Counted from the stretch's first letter, positions 17,570 through 27,663 are shown. The stretch is DNA of 64,000 bases from Alloyangia pacifica (GCF_003111685.1 NZ_CP022189.1:1690001-1754000); one strand, 5' to 3'. The notes: generated by a model from the letters alone, not told the origin. Made by a program: numbers and translations.

Positions 17570-18988
17570 TCAGGAGGCGGAGGTCACCTGGTCTTCCTCG
17601 ATATAGGCGATGCGCCCGCCGGATTTCGCCCCGGTCACCACGCCCAGCGACTTCAGCTTGCGGTGCAGCGCCGAGCGCTCCATGCCGACAAAGGCCGCGG
17701 TGCGCGAGATGTTTCCGCCGAAGCGGTTGATCTGGGTCAGCAGGTACTCCCGCTCGAAAGCCTCGCGCGCCTCGCGCAGCGGCAGGGTCGCCAGCGTGCC
17801 CGAGAGCACCACGCGGCCCTCCTCGTCCTCGCCCGCCGGGCCGTCCTGCGGCAGTTCGCGCGCCTCGATCGGGCCGCTTCCGTCGCCGAGGATCAGCACG
17901 CGCTCGATCAGGTTCTTGAGCTGGCGCACGTTGCCCGGCCAGATCATCGTCTGGAGGAGCGCGACCGCGTCGTCCGAAAGCTCGCGCAGCGGCAGGCCCT
18001 GGGTGCGGTTGAAGCTCTCGATGAAGTGGCGCGCCAGCAGCGGGATGTCCTCGCGCCGGTCCTCGAGCGAGGGCACGGCGATCGGCACCACGTTGAGCCG
18101 GTGGTAGAGCTCCTGCCGGAAGGTGCCCGCGGCGATCTCGGCTTCGAGGTCGCGGTTGGTCGAGGAGATCACCCGCAGGTCCACCCGCACCTTGTCGGCG
18201 CCGCCGACGCGGGTGAAGCTCTGGTCGACCAGCACCCGCAGGATTTTCGACTGGGTGCCGAGCGGCATGTCTGCGACCTCGTCGAAGTAGATCACCCCGC
18301 CGTGCGCCTGCTCGAGTAGACCCGGCTCGACGCCGCGTTCGGCGCTCTCGCGGCCGAACAGCATCTGCTCCATGTTGTCCGGTGCCACCCCGGCGCAATT
18401 GACGGTGACGAAGGGCGCCGAGGCACGGCCGGAATTTGCGTGGATGAAGCGCGCCGCCACTTCCTTGCCGCAGCCCGCGGGGCCGGTGAGCATCACCCGG
18501 CCGTTGGACTTGGTGACCTTGTCGATCTGGCTGACAAGACCCCGGAACATGGCGCTTTCACCGATCATCTGCGCGACCTCGGTCTCGCGGCGACGCAGCT
18601 GGCTGTTCTCGCGGCGCAGGCGCGAAGTTTCCATCGCGCGGCGGATCACCACCAGCAGCTGATCGATGTTGAAGGGCTTCTCGATGAAGTCATAGGCGCC
18701 CTGCTTGATCGCGGCGACGGCGATCTCGATGTTGCCGTGGCCCGAGATGATGATGATCGGGATGTCGGGATTGTCGCGCTTGACGGTCTTGAGGATGTCG
18801 ATCCCGTCCATCTTGCTGTCCTTCAGCCAGATATCGAGGATCATCAGCGCGGGCGGTTCGGAGTTGACCTCGTTCATCGCCTCGGAGGAGTTGCCGGCCA
18901 ATCGGGTGGTGTAGCCTTCATCCTCGAGAATATCCCCGATCAGCTCGCGGATGTCGCGCTCGTCGTCGACGATCAGGATGTCGCTCAT
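17570..18988 (-). CDS. ntrX: Nitrogen/redox response regulator NtrX
   Basis: 472 residues. The receiver begins DILIVDDERDIRELIGDIL with phospho-acceptor Asp52 in LMILDIWLK. The AAA+ domain has Walker A GPAGCGKE and Walker B VIYFDEV, and a Fis-type helix-turn-helix lies at the C-terminus (NISRTAAFVGMERSALHRKL). The sigma-54 contact loop GAFTGA is absent; the corresponding stretch is LFGRESAERGVEPGLLEQ. It is the partner of NtrY and is linked to nitrogen use, envelope functions and cell-cycle control in alphaproteobacteria. The start overlaps the ntrY stop by ATGA. Confidence 0.95.
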   Translation of the reverse strand: MSDILIVDDERDIRELIGDILEDEGYTTRLAGNSSEAMNEVNSEPPALMILDIWLKDSKMDGIDILKTVKRDNPDIPIIIISGHGNIEIAVAAIKQGAYDFIEKPFNIDQLLVVIRRAMETSRLRRENSQLRRRETEVAQMIGESAMFRGLVSQIDKVTKSNGRVMLTGPAGCGKEVAARFIHANSGRASAPFVTVNCAGVAPDNMEQMLFGRESAERGVEPGLLEQAHGGVIYFDEVADMPLGTQSKILRVLVDQSFTRVGGADKVRVDLRVISSTNRDLEAEIAAGTFRQELYHRLNVVPIAVPSLEDRREDIPLLARHFIESFNRTQGLPLRELSDDAVALLQTMIWPGNVRQLKNLIERVLILGDGSGPIEARELPQDGPAGEDEEGRVVLSGTLATLPLREAREAFEREYLLTQINRFGGNISRTAAFVGMERSALHRKLKSLGVVTGAKSGGRIAYIEEDQVTSAS

Positions 18989-21270
18989 GTCTGCCTCTCC
19001 AGTTCCGAAATGCTCTTGTCAGACGTCTCCGGCACGTCGCCGGTTGTGCCGAGCGGCAGGCGGATGACCGCCATGGCCCCGGCATGGTCCGCGCCGCCAA
19101 ACGGCGGTGCGTCCTCGAGCGCCAGCGTTCCGCCGTGCTCCTCGATGATCTTCTTGACGATGGGCAGGCCAAGGCCGGTGCCCTTGTCGCGGGTGGTGAC
19201 ATAGGGCTCGAAGAGCCGCGCGCGGTCCTCGGGCAGGCCGATGCCATTGTCCATGATGCGGATCACCGCGCGCCCGTCCTCTTCGGTCAGGCTGACGCGG
19301 ATCTCGGGGCTGTGGCCCTCGGGGGCGCCCTGCTCGCCGAGGCTCTCGATTGCCTCGCCGGCGTTCTTGATCAGGTTGGTCAGCGCCTGGCCGACCATGG
19401 TGGCGTCGAGTTCGGCAGCCATGGCGCGCGCCGGCAGGTCGCTGACGAAACGGATCGCCGGCTGGCCTGTCTCCTGCAAAAGCACTGCGCCGCGCAGCAG
19501 CGCCACCACGTCCTCGGGCTTGCGCTGCGGCTCCGGCATGCGGGCGAACTTGCTGAACTCGTCGACGATGCGGCGCAAATCCTCGGTCTGGCGCACGATG
19601 ACCTCGGTCATCTGCGCCAGCTTCTCGGCGTCCGCCGCCTCGAGCTGGCGCGAGAACTTGCGGGTGATGCGTTCGGCCGAGAGCCGGATCGGGGTCAGCG
19701 GGTTCTTGATCTCATGCGCGATGCGCCGCGCCACGTCACCCCAGGCGGCCATGCGTTGCGCGCTGACAAGATCGGTCACATCGTCGAAAGCCACCACGTA
19801 GCCCTCGAGCGCGCCGTCCTGCCGCCGCCGCACCGAAAACCGCACCAGAAGATGCTCGAGCCGCCCCTCTCGGCTGACCTTCACCTCTTCCTGCGCGGTC
19901 TCGAGCCCGCTCTCGCGCAGCCGTTCGTAGAGCGGGCCGAACTCGGGCACGGCCACGGTCAGCGGCACGTCGGCGCGGGGTTCGCGCCAGCCGAGCAGCC
20001 GCTCGGCGGGGCGGTTGACGAAGGTCACCCTGCCCTCGGCATCCAGCCCGACCACCCCGGAGGTGATCGACGACAGCACGGAATCGAACAGTCGCTGGCG
20101 ACGCTCGATCTGGCGGGTGTTCTCGAGCAGGGTCTCGCGCTGGCCCTTGAGCTGGCGGGTCATCTGGTTGAAATAGCGACCGAGCATGGCGATCTCGTCG
20201 TCGCCCTCGCCCTCGATCACCTGCACGTCGAGGTCCCCCGCCCCGACCCGCTGCGCCGCGCCGGTGAGCCGCCCCACGGGCTGCGCCATGCGCTCGGCGA
20301 ACCAAAGACCCAACCAGACCGCCGCGAGGATCAGCAGCAGCGCAAAGCCAAGATAGAGCAGCGCGAAATCAAAGAGCCTCCGGCCGCGCTCGGTCTCCTG
20401 CTGCTGGTAGAAGCGCGCGGTCTCCTGCGTCTCGTCGAGCAGGTTCAGCAGGTTGCCGTCGACGACGCGGCTGACATAGAGGAAGCGGTCCGCAAAGGCC
20501 GAGAGCGGCACCAGCGCGCGCAGCTCGTGGTTGTCCCAGTCCGGGATCAGCACCAGCCCCTCGGCCCGGGCGCGGTCAAACTGCGCGACCGTGGGCTGCT
20601 CGTAGTAGAACAGATAGGAGCGCTCGCCACGGGCGCGAATCTCGCCACCGCCATCGATCACGTAAGCCTCGCGCAGGCCGCGCTGGATCTGCGCCTGTCC
20701 CTGCCCCAGCACCTGCCGCACGTCGCCATCATCGAGCGCGAAATTTGCCCGGCGCGCACCGTCGACGAAACGCGCCAGCGCCTGCACATCCTCGATCAGC
20801 CCGACGCGCTGCTCTTCTTCATAGGCCTCTGCGGCGGCCATCGAGGCCCCGACCACGTTCTGCACGCGGCTGGAGAACCATGTCTCGAGACCGATGTTGA
20901 TGGTGAGAACGGCAAAGACCGCGACGGTGACCGTGGGCAACAGCGCCATCAGCGCAAAAAGCCCGGTCAGGCGCAGGTGCAGCCGCGAGCCTGCCGATTG
21001 CGCCCGGCGCTCCGAGATCATCCGCACCAGCCGCGCCAGCACCAACGTGGCGATCAGCAGCACGTAGACCATGTCGGCCAGCAGCACGAGCCGCAGGCTC
21101 AGCTGCGTCGCACGCTCGCCGCTGCCGAGCGGGCCAAGCACCAGAAACGTCAACACCGCCAGAACCGGCCCGAGCAGAACCAGCCCGAGCGTCGCCGCGT
21201 TCTGAACGCGCCGTTGTCGGCGCAGCCTGTTCATGCGCGCCCAAGTCGTGCTCCGTGCCCGGGTGGCCAC
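18985..21270 (-). CDS. ntrY: Sensor histidine kinase NtrY
   Basis: 761 residues. The N-terminal hydrophobic helices flank a periplasmic or membrane sensor stretch, then come another helix near 305-325, a HAMP domain (AERMAQPVGRLTGAAQRVGAG), a PAS region around 395-500, the H-box RIAHEIKNPLTPIRLSAERI with His519, and an ATPase domain with NLIKNAGEAI and GTGLGLPI. It phosphorylates NtrX. The start is GTG at 21270, chosen because GAGGTG stands five bases upstream; the in-frame ATG at 21234 has no ribosome site nearby. Confidence 0.95.
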   Translation of the reverse strand: MATRARSTTWARMNRLRRQRRVQNAATLGLVLLGPVLAVLTFLVLGPLGSGERATQLSLRLVLLADMVYVLLIATLVLARLVRMISERRAQSAGSRLHLRLTGLFALMALLPTVTVAVFAVLTINIGLETWFSSRVQNVVGASMAAAEAYEEEQRVGLIEDVQALARFVDGARRANFALDDGDVRQVLGQGQAQIQRGLREAYVIDGGGEIRARGERSYLFYYEQPTVAQFDRARAEGLVLIPDWDNHELRALVPLSAFADRFLYVSRVVDGNLLNLLDETQETARFYQQQETERGRRLFDFALLYLGFALLLILAAVWLGLWFAERMAQPVGRLTGAAQRVGAGDLDVQVIEGEGDDEIAMLGRYFNQMTRQLKGQRETLLENTRQIERRQRLFDSVLSSITSGVVGLDAEGRVTFVNRPAERLLGWREPRADVPLTVAVPEFGPLYERLRESGLETAQEEVKVSREGRLEHLLVRFSVRRRQDGALEGYVVAFDDVTDLVSAQRMAAWGDVARRIAHEIKNPLTPIRLSAERITRKFSRQLEAADAEKLAQMTEVIVRQTEDLRRIVDEFSKFARMPEPQRKPEDVVALLRGAVLLQETGQPAIRFVSDLPARAMAAELDATMVGQALTNLIKNAGEAIESLGEQGAPEGHSPEIRVSLTEEDGRAVIRIMDNGIGLPEDRARLFEPYVTTRDKGTGLGLPIVKKIIEEHGGTLALEDAPPFGGADHAGAMAVIRLPLGTTGDVPETSDKSISELERQT

Positions 21271-21333
21271 AGATTCACCTCATACTGATTGGCTGCTCGA
21301 GGCAGCGTCGCCATGTGCTGTGGCTTCTCATGA

Positions 21334-21358
21334 ATGCGCCGCCCCGAGGGCGGCGCAT
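21334..21358 (-). terminator. Strong hairpin between ntrC and ntrY
   Basis: An 11-bp perfect stem, ATGCGCCGCCC with GGGCGGCGCAT, and a 3-nt loop, in the 112-bp gap between ntrC and ntrY. There is no U-tract after it, so it may be a partial terminator, an RNase-stabilising hairpin, or the end of the dusB-ntrBC unit. Confidence 0.5.
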
Positions 21359-21382
21359 CGCGGCCACATGCCTGTGACGGTT

Positions 21383-22756
21383 TTACATCAGTTTGCGGCG
21401 CCGTGTCACGCGAATATCAAGATCGGTGATCTTCTTGCGCAAGGTATTGCGGTTGATGCCAAGCAGATCGGCACATTTCGCCTGATTCCCGCCGGTGGCT
21501 TCCAGCGCGATCTCGATGAGCGGCGCTTCCACTTCCTTGAGGATGCGGGTGTAGAGCCCCGGCGCTGGCAGCATGTTGCCATGCAGGTCGAAATAGCGGC
21601 GCAGGTGGCGGGCCACCGAGGTGCTGAGTTTCTCGCTGTCGCCGCCGCGCAGGATCGGGCCGGTGTCGGGCTGATTGCCCAGAACCGCCTCGACTTCGGC
21701 GCGGCTGATTTCCTCGGCCCGAGAGGTCAGGCTCAGGCGGCGCACGGCGTTTTCCAGCTGCCGCACGTTGCCGGGCCAGCTGTAGGCGCGGAAGAGCTCG
21801 GCGGCATCCTTCGACAGCCAGCGCTTGGAGGCCCCCTCGCGCTCGGCGCGCTGCAGGAAATGCTCGGTCAGCAGGGCGATGTCCTCGACCCGCTCGCGCA
21901 GGCTCGGCACGTTGATGGTCGCGCCCGACAGGCGGTAATAGAGGTCCTGACGCACCGCGCCCTCCTCCATCGCCTGCGCCAGGTCGCCCTGGCTGGTGGC
22001 CATGAAGCGGGGCACGTGCTCGCCGGGGATGTCCATCATGCGCACGACGCGCGCCTGGATCTCGTCGGGGATGTCGGTGATCTCGTCGATCAGCAGCGTA
22101 CCGCCCTTGACCCGCGCCAGCACCCGCGCCGGGCCTTCGAGATCCGACAGGTCGGCGCCGGTCACGGTGATGAAAGGCAGAGTGCGGCGGTCCGAGAAAT
22201 CATGGATGGCGCGCGCGATCAGCGATTTGCCCGTGCCGCTCTCGCCCGAGATCAGCACCGGCAGGTCGGTGTTCATCACCTTGGCGACAAGGCGGTAGAG
22301 CGCCTGCATCGCCGGGGTCTTGCCGACCAGCGGCAGCTCGTCCGGCCCGTCGGCGCCGATCGTGGAGACTTCCTCGCGCTTGGCCGAGCGGTTGCGGTTG
22401 TCGAGCGCCTTGGCGGTGCGCTTCATCAGGTCCGGCAGGTCGAAGGGCTTGGGCAGGTAGTCGTAGGCCTCGGCCTCGGCCGCCTGGATCGCGGTCATGA
22501 TGGTGTTCTGCGCCGAGATCACGATGACCGGCAGGTCGGGCCTGTCCTGGTGGATCTTCGGCAGCATTTCCAGCCCGTTGCCATCGGGCATGACGACGTC
22601 GGAGATCACCACGTCGCCCTTGCCCTCGCCGACCCAACGCATCAGCGTGGTCAGCGAAGAGGTGGCGTGCACCTTGCAGCCAGCGCGGGTCAGCGCCTGG
22701 GTCAGCACGGTGCGGATGGTGCGGTCGTCGTCGGCGACAAGTACGGTGCCGTCCAT
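21383..22756 (-). CDS. ntrC: Nitrogen regulator NtrC (GAFTGA-less, Rhodobacter type)
   Basis: 457 residues. The receiver has Asp53 in [13 protein letters not shown], the AAA+ domain has Walker A GESGTGKS and Walker B LLIDEI, and the C-terminus holds a Fis-type helix-turn-helix ([20 protein letters not shown]). The segment that should hold GAFTGA reads [21 protein letters not shown], shortened and without the motif. The same loss is established for Rhodobacter capsulatus NtrC, which activates with sigma-70 polymerase. It directly abuts ntrB (stop and start adjacent). Confidence 0.96.
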   Translation of the reverse strand: MDGTVLVADDDRTIRTVLTQALTRAGCKVHATSSLTTLMRWVGEGKGDVVISDVVMPDGNGLEMLPKIHQDRPDLPVIVISAQNTIMTAIQAAEAEAYDYLPKPFDLPDLMKRTAKALDNRNRSAKREEVSTIGADGPDELPLVGKTPAMQALYRLVAKVMNTDLPVLISGESGTGKSLIARAIHDFSDRRTLPFITVTGADLSDLEGPARVLARVKGGTLLIDEITDIPDEIQARVVRMMDIPGEHVPRFMATSQGDLAQAMEEGAVRQDLYYRLSGATINVPSLRERVEDIALLTEHFLQRAEREGASKRWLSKDAAELFRAYSWPGNVRQLENAVRRLSLTSRAEEISRAEVEAVLGNQPDTGPILRGGDSEKLSTSVARHLRRYFDLHGNMLPAPGLYTRILKEVEAPLIEIALEATGGNQAKCADLLGINRNTLRKKITDLDIRVTRRRKLM

Positions 22757-23848
22757 TTACCTGTTCTCCTCAATCTCGCGCGGGGCGCGTGGCAACGAAA
22801 TGCGGAAGACCGTGCGGCCTGGAACGGAATCCACCGAGATCCAGCCGTCATGGTCGGAGATGATCTTTGACACCAGCGCGAGCCCCAGCCCGGTGCCGTT
22901 CTCGCGGCCCGACACGAAGGGGTCGAAGACGTCGCCCTTGATGTCCTCGGGCAGACCGGGGCCGTCGTCGATGACCTCGATCTGCAGCGGCAGCTTCTGG
23001 GTCGAGCCGTCCGGGCGGCGCATGCGGAAGCTGTGCTCGAAGAAGGTGTGCAGACGGATCGTGCCGCCCTCCTTGGGATCGGCCGCCTCTGCGGCGTTCT
23101 TCAGCAGGTTCAGCACCACCTGCAGCAGCTGGTCGGGATCGCCATAGGCCAGCGGCAGCGAGGGGTCGTAATCCTCGATGAACTTCATGTGGGCCCCGGC
23201 GCCGAGCTGGGTCGAGCGGCGCGCGCGGTCCAGCACGTCGTGCAGGTTCACCGGCTTGCGCTCGGGCGCCGAGAGATTGCCGAACTGCTCGACCTGTTCC
23301 AGCAGCTTCACGATGCGGCGGGTCTCGGCGACGATGAGATCGGTCAGCTCGAGATCGTCCTTGGTCAGGTTCATCGACAGAAGCTGGGCCGCGCCGGTGA
23401 TCCCTGCGAGCGGGTTCTTGATCTCGTGCGCCAGCATCTCGGCCATGCCGATGGCGGATTTCGCGGCGGATTTCACCGAATGGCTCTGGGTCATCCGCCC
23501 GGCCAGCTCGCGCGGGCTGATCAGCATGATGAACCAGCCCGGGTAGTTTTGCACCGGCGCGAGTTGCAGGTTGCACACCAGCGGCGGGCGGTTGCCGGTA
23601 CCCACATCGACGTCGTTGACGAAGAGCGGCGTGCCATGCTCACGCGCCCGGGCAAGGCTTTCCTCGATCGGCGCATCCACCGCGAGACGGTCCCAGATCG
23701 GCTGGCCGACCAGCCATTTCGCCGAGTTGTTCATGAAGCCCTCGGCGGCGGGGTTCATGTCGGCGATACGTTCCTCTGCATCAAGCAGGACGGCAGGCAC
23801 CGGCAGCGACGACCACAGCTGGGTCAGGAGTTCGGTGTTGGTGCTCAT
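22757..23848 (-). CDS. ntrB: Nitrogen sensor kinase NtrB
   Basis: 363 residues, soluble. An N-terminal PAS domain (LPVPAVLLDAEERIADMNPA) is followed by the H-box MLAHEIKNPLAGITGAAQLL with His141 and an ATPase domain with NLLKNAAEAA, IDDGPGLP and GTGLGLAL. It phosphorylates or dephosphorylates NtrC according to PII status. The ATG at 23848 overlaps the dusB stop in ATGA, so translation is coupled; a longer in-frame ORF is only readthrough of dusB in another frame. Confidence 0.96.
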   Translation of the reverse strand: MSTNTELLTQLWSSLPVPAVLLDAEERIADMNPAAEGFMNNSAKWLVGQPIWDRLAVDAPIEESLARAREHGTPLFVNDVDVGTGNRPPLVCNLQLAPVQNYPGWFIMLISPRELAGRMTQSHSVKSAAKSAIGMAEMLAHEIKNPLAGITGAAQLLSMNLTKDDLELTDLIVAETRRIVKLLEQVEQFGNLSAPERKPVNLHDVLDRARRSTQLGAGAHMKFIEDYDPSLPLAYGDPDQLLQVVLNLLKNAAEAADPKEGGTIRLHTFFEHSFRMRRPDGSTQKLPLQIEVIDDGPGLPEDIKGDVFDPFVSGRENGTGLGLALVSKIISDHDGWISVDSVPGRTVFRISLPRAPREIEENR

Positions 23849-24828
23849 GCGGCGACCTTCAGATCGCAGGCCAGCGCGGCGTCGAGAAGGTGCAGCGTCT
23901 CGGCCGGTTCGCGGGCGGTCAGCACGCGCTTGCGCAGATCCGCCGAGGGCGCGGCGTGATCCATGTACCACCCCAGGTGCTTGCGCGAGACACGGCCACC
24001 CAGCTCCTTGCCATAAAACGAAAGCATTGCCTCGTAATGCTCTGCGACCATTTGATAAAACGCCTTTCCTGTCGGCACGTCAGGTGCCGGTGTTCCGTAA
24101 AGCTCGGCCGCGATCTGGGCCAACCTCCAGGGCGCGCCCTGTGCCCCCCGGCCCACCATGATCCCCGCCGCACCAGAGGCCCCGAGGGCCGCCCGCGCGC
24201 TGGCCGCATCCACGATGTCGCCATTGGCGACCACCGGGATCGACACGGCCTCGACCACCTCGCGGATCGCCGCCCAATCGGCGGCCCCCTTGTAGAACTG
24301 GCAGCGGGTGCGCCCGTGGATGACAATCATTCGCACCCCCGCCGCCTCCGCCCGTTTGGCGATCTGCGCGGCGTTGAGGCAGTCACTGTCCCAGCCGAGC
24401 CGCGTCTTCAGTGTCACCGGCAGATCGACCGCTTCGACAACTGCCTCGATCAGCCGCAGCGCATGATCCGGCTCGCGCATCAGCGCCGAGCCCGACCAGC
24501 CGCCGGTGACCTTCTTGGCCGGGCAGCCCATGTTGATGTCGATGACCTTCGCGCCCATGCCCGCCACATGCCGCGCCGTCTCGGCCATGGGCTCAGGCGC
24601 GCGACCCGCCAGTTGCACCGAGGTGTTCTCGATTCCGGCGCCCAACTCCGCCTTCTCGCGCGTGCCGGGCCGCGCGGTGAGAAACTCGCCACTGGCGATC
24701 ATCTCGGACACCACCAGCCCCGCACCAAAGCGCGACACAAGGCTGCGGAAGGGCAAATCCGTGATTCCCGCGAGCGGGGCCAGCAAGACCGGAGGGTCGA
24801 TGAGTCTGTCGCCCAGCGAGAAGTTCAA
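23845..24828 (-). CDS. dusB: tRNA-dihydrouridine synthase DusB (NifR3)
   Basis: 327 residues. A flavin-dependent TIM barrel that reduces specific uridines in tRNA. Family marks are LAPLAGITDLPFRSL, the substrate-cysteine region INMGCPAKKVTGGWSGSALM, TLKTRLGWD, VIHGRTRCQFYKG and GIMVGRGAQGAPW. It heads the dusB-ntrB-ntrC operon as nifR3 does in Rhodobacter. The start is TTG at 24828: AAGGA lies eight bases upstream and no ATG precedes the conserved N-terminus. Confidence 0.95.
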   Translation of the reverse strand: MNFSLGDRLIDPPVLLAPLAGITDLPFRSLVSRFGAGLVVSEMIASGEFLTARPGTREKAELGAGIENTSVQLAGRAPEPMAETARHVAGMGAKVIDINMGCPAKKVTGGWSGSALMREPDHALRLIEAVVEAVDLPVTLKTRLGWDSDCLNAAQIAKRAEAAGVRMIVIHGRTRCQFYKGAADWAAIREVVEAVSIPVVANGDIVDAASARAALGASGAAGIMVGRGAQGAPWRLAQIAAELYGTPAPDVPTGKAFYQMVAEHYEAMLSFYGKELGGRVSRKHLGWYMDHAAPSADLRKRVLTAREPAETLHLLDAALACDLKVAA

Positions 24829-25003
24829 GCGCCTATTCCTTGTGCAGATGCTTGGGAGTTAACGTGCGCGCGGCGCGTGTTCAATCATTTGGGAGCGCTA
24901 CAGGCGCACGCCATGCGCGAGTGATGAAAAATTGAGCACAATGCCCCCGGTGATTGCACCGCCCCGCGGCAGCGCCTAGAGAGGGGCGCCGGAGGTCAAC
25001 ACC

Positions 25004-26161
25004 ATGGAAACAGCCGCGGAAACAGCCGCCATCATCGTTGCCGCGGGGCGCGGCACCCGCGCGGGTGGCGGGCTCCCGAAACAATGGCGCGACATCGCGG
25101 CGCGGCCTGTGGCGCGCTGGACGCTCGAAGCCTTCGCCCCGCACTGCCCCATCGTCCTGGTGATTCACCCCGAGGATCGCGCCATCGCCGAGTCGGTGGC
25201 CGAAGGCCTGCCGGTGACGCTAGTGACCGGCGCCGCTGACCGCGCCGGCTCGGTCCGCGCCGGGCTCGACGCGCTGGCTGGCGCTCCCCCCGCCAAGGTC
25301 CTGATCCACGATGTCGCCCGCCCCTGCGTCACGCGCCGCACCATCGAGGCGGTGATCGCCGCGCTCGACGCCGCCCCCGGCGCCGCGCCCGCGCTGGCGG
25401 TGACCGATGCGCTTTGGACCGGAGCCGAGGCACAGGTGACCGGCACGCAGGACCGCACCGGCCTCTACCGCGCGCAGACGCCGCAGGGCTTCCGCTACGC
25501 AGACATCCGCGCCGCCCATGCCGCCCACCCCGGCGGCGCCGCCGATGACGTCGAGGTCGCCCGCGCCGCGGGGCTCGCTGTCACCATCGTTCCCGGCGAC
25601 GGGCGCAATCTCAAGATCACCGGCCCCGAGGATTTCGAACGGGCCGCCAGCTACCTGACCAACCCCATGCAGGAGACCGCCATGGATATCCGCCTCGGCA
25701 ATGGCTACGACGTGCACCGTTTCGGCCCCGGAGACCACGTGGTGCTTTGCGGCGTGAAGGTGCCGCACGGGCGCGCCCTCCAAGGCCATTCCGACGCCGA
25801 CGTCGGCATGCACGCCGTCACCGACGCGCTCTACGGCGCGCTGGCGGAAGGCGACATCGGTCGCCACTTCCCGCCCAGCGATCCGCAGTGGAAGGGCGCC
25901 GCCTCGGAGATTTTTCTGCGCCACGCGGTCGAGCTTGCCACCTCGAAGGGCTACACCATCTCCAATATCGACGTGACGCTGGTCTGCGAGCAGCCTAAGA
26001 TCGGCCCCCATGCCGAGGCGATGATGGCCGAGATGGGCCGGATCATGGGGCTGGCGAGCGACCGCGTCTCGGTCAAGGCGACCACCTCCGAACGGCTCGG
26101 CTTCACCGGCCGCGAAGAGGGCATCGCCGCCATCGCAACCGCAACGTTGGTGAAGCCATGA
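25004..26161 (+). CDS. ispDF: Bifunctional IspD/IspF enzyme of the MEP isoprenoid pathway
   Basis: 385 residues. Residues 1 to about 222 are IspD, which forms CDP-methylerythritol from MEP and CTP, with [27 protein letters not shown] and [17 protein letters not shown]. From Met227 the protein is IspF, which forms the cyclic 2,4-diphosphate, with [29 protein letters not shown] and [15 protein letters not shown]. The fusion is known in alpha- and epsilonproteobacteria. Its stop overlaps the pgpA start as ATGA. It is divergent from dusB. Confidence 0.96.
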   Translation: METAAETAAIIVAAGRGTRAGGGLPKQWRDIAARPVARWTLEAFAPHCPIVLVIHPEDRAIAESVAEGLPVTLVTGAADRAGSVRAGLDALAGAPPAKVLIHDVARPCVTRRTIEAVIAALDAAPGAAPALAVTDALWTGAEAQVTGTQDRTGLYRAQTPQGFRYADIRAAHAAHPGGAADDVEVARAAGLAVTIVPGDGRNLKITGPEDFERAASYLTNPMQETAMDIRLGNGYDVHRFGPGDHVVLCGVKVPHGRALQGHSDADVGMHAVTDALYGALAEGDIGRHFPPSDPQWKGAASEIFLRHAVELATSKGYTISNIDVTLVCEQPKIGPHAEAMMAEMGRIMGLASDRVSVKATTSERLGFTGREEGIAAIATATLVKP

Positions 26162-26643
26162 GACTGATCGCGACCTTCTTCTACGTGGGGCTGCTGCGCC
26201 CCGCCCCGGGCACCTGGGGCTCTTCGGCTGCCCTGCCCGCCGCCTACCTGCTGCTGGTGCTGGGCGGTTTCTGGCTGCTGCTGGCCGCCAGCATCGTCGC
26301 CTTCGTGCTGGGCTATATCGCTACCAAGGCGCTGACCGCGAGCGGCGAAGACGAGGATCCGTCATGGATCGTCATCGACGAAGTGGTGGGCATGTGGATC
26401 GCGCTCTTCCCTGTCGGCTACGGCGCCATGATGATGGGCGTGGATCTCTGGCGGCTCTGGCCGGGCTGGGTCTCGGGCTTCGTGCTGTTCCGGCTCTTCG
26501 ACATCTGGAAGCCCTGGCTGGTGGGCTGGGCCGACCGCCGCGGCGACGCGATGGGCGTGATGCTCGACGACGTCATCGCGGGTGTCTTCGCGGCGCTGGT
26601 GAGTATCGTGCTCGCCGGAATCGCGCATGGCTTCCTGATGTGA
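26158..26643 (+). CDS. pgpA: Phosphatidylglycerophosphatase A
   Basis: 161 residues, with four hydrophobic segments. The family signature is the N-terminal [15 protein letters not shown] and the acidic [14 protein letters not shown], with [17 protein letters not shown] and [13 protein letters not shown] further on. The enzyme dephosphorylates phosphatidylglycerol phosphate in the inner membrane. It is translationally coupled to ispDF by ATGA. Confidence 0.93.
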   Translation: MRLIATFFYVGLLRPAPGTWGSSAALPAAYLLLVLGGFWLLLAASIVAFVLGYIATKALTASGEDEDPSWIVIDEVVGMWIALFPVGYGAMMMGVDLWRLWPGWVSGFVLFRLFDIWKPWLVGWADRRGDAMGVMLDDVIAGVFAALVSIVLAGIAHGFLM

Positions 26644-26651
26644 GGCACGAG

Positions 26652-27125
26652 ATGACCGACGCACTTGCACAAGACATCCTGACCCGCGCCATGGCGGCGG
26701 GCGTCACCGTCACCACCGCCGAGAGCTGCACCGGGGGCATGGTCGCCGTCGCGATCACCGACATCGCCGGCTCGTCGACCATCTTCGAGCGCGGCGTGGT
26801 CACCTACTCCAACGCCGCCAAGGTCGAGCTGCTGGGCGTGCGCCCCGCCACGCTGGAGGCATATGGGGCAGTCTCGGAAGAGGTCGCCGCCGAGATGGCC
26901 GAGGGAGCGCGGGGGCGCGCCGGGGCCGATCTGGCGGTGTCCGTCTCGGGCATCGCCGGGCCCGGCGGGTCCGAGCACAAGCCCGAGGGCCGCGTCTGCT
27001 TCGGCCTTGCCACGGTCGGTTGCACGCGGACCGAAACCGTGGAATTCGGCGCTCTCGGCCGCGCAGAGGTCCGCATGGCGGCGACCCGCCACGCGCTCAC
27101 GCTGCTGCTGGCCGCGCTGCCCTGA
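26652..27125 (+). CDS. pncC: Nicotinamide-nucleotide amidase (CinA C-terminal domain protein, PncC)
   Basis: 157 residues forming a stand-alone CinA C-terminal domain. It carries TTAESCTGGMVAVAITDIAGSS and VSVSGIAGPGGSEHKPEGRVCFG, the deamidase signature that turns nicotinamide mononucleotide into nicotinate mononucleotide. The N-terminal MoCF-like domain of full CinA is absent, which is common. The start is ATG at 26652 with GAGG upstream, 8 bp after pgpA, so it is the third gene of that unit. The longer in-frame ORF upstream is a shadow of pgpA. Confidence 0.93.
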   Translation: MTDALAQDILTRAMAAGVTVTTAESCTGGMVAVAITDIAGSSTIFERGVVTYSNAAKVELLGVRPATLEAYGAVSEEVAAEMAEGARGRAGADLAVSVSGIAGPGGSEHKPEGRVCFGLATVGCTRTETVEFGALGRAEVRMAATRHALTLLLAALP

Positions 27126-27146
27126 CCCGGACCCTGCGCGCGCGGC

Positions 27147-27593
27147 TCAGCCGTAGAGCTCTGCCGCCCGCCGCTCGAAGGCGCGCACGATGCGCTGCAT
27201 CGCCTCGTAGAAGAACATCCCCGCCGCGCTCTGCAGCAGGCGGTTCTTGAACTCGAAATCCACGAAGAAATGCACGTCGACGCCGCCCTCGGGCGCATCC
27301 TCGAAGTGCCATTTCGAGATCATGTGCTTGAACGGACCGTCGAGATACTCGGTGTCGATCTTCTTCTCTTCGGGCCATAGCGTCACGCGGCTGCCGAAGC
27401 GCTCGCGGAACACCTTGAAGCTGATCACCAGGTCGGCCAGCATCACCTCGTGATCGCCCATGTCGTCGCGCGAACGAATCCGCGCCGCTGCCGTCCACGG
27501 CAGGAACTTCGGGTAATTCGCGACATCCGCCACGAGGTCATACATCTGCTGCGCCGTGTACGGCAGGCGCTTCGTCTCGGAGTGGGTCGGCAT
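27147..27593 (-). CDS. Coq10/RatA-like START-domain protein
   Basis: 148 residues of the polyketide cyclase/START fold. It opens with [20 protein letters not shown] and contains YPKFLPW and a C-terminal [16 protein letters not shown] helix, as in Coq10 and its bacterial relatives. In mitochondria Coq10 binds ubiquinone. The E. coli homologue is annotated RatA, with a disputed role in ribosome association. I favour a ubiquinone-related role in this aerobic alphaproteobacterium, by inference only. ATG 27593 is preceded by AAGGGG. Confidence 0.85.
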   Translation of the reverse strand: MPTHSETKRLPYTAQQMYDLVADVANYPKFLPWTAAARIRSRDDMGDHEVMLADLVISFKVFRERFGSRVTLWPEEKKIDTEYLDGPFKHMISKWHFEDAPEGGVDVHFFVDFEFKNRLLQSAAGMFFYEAMQRIVRAFERRAAELYG

Positions 27594-27663
27594 GTCGCCC
27601 CTTTATCGCGTGACAATGCCGGGACATTTCCTATGCTGCGCGCGGATTTTCAAGGGGAGAACC

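Noticed and set aside
21234..21234. ATG at 21234 as the ntrY start
   Set aside because: No ribosome site within range; the GTG at 21270 has GAGGTG at ideal spacing.
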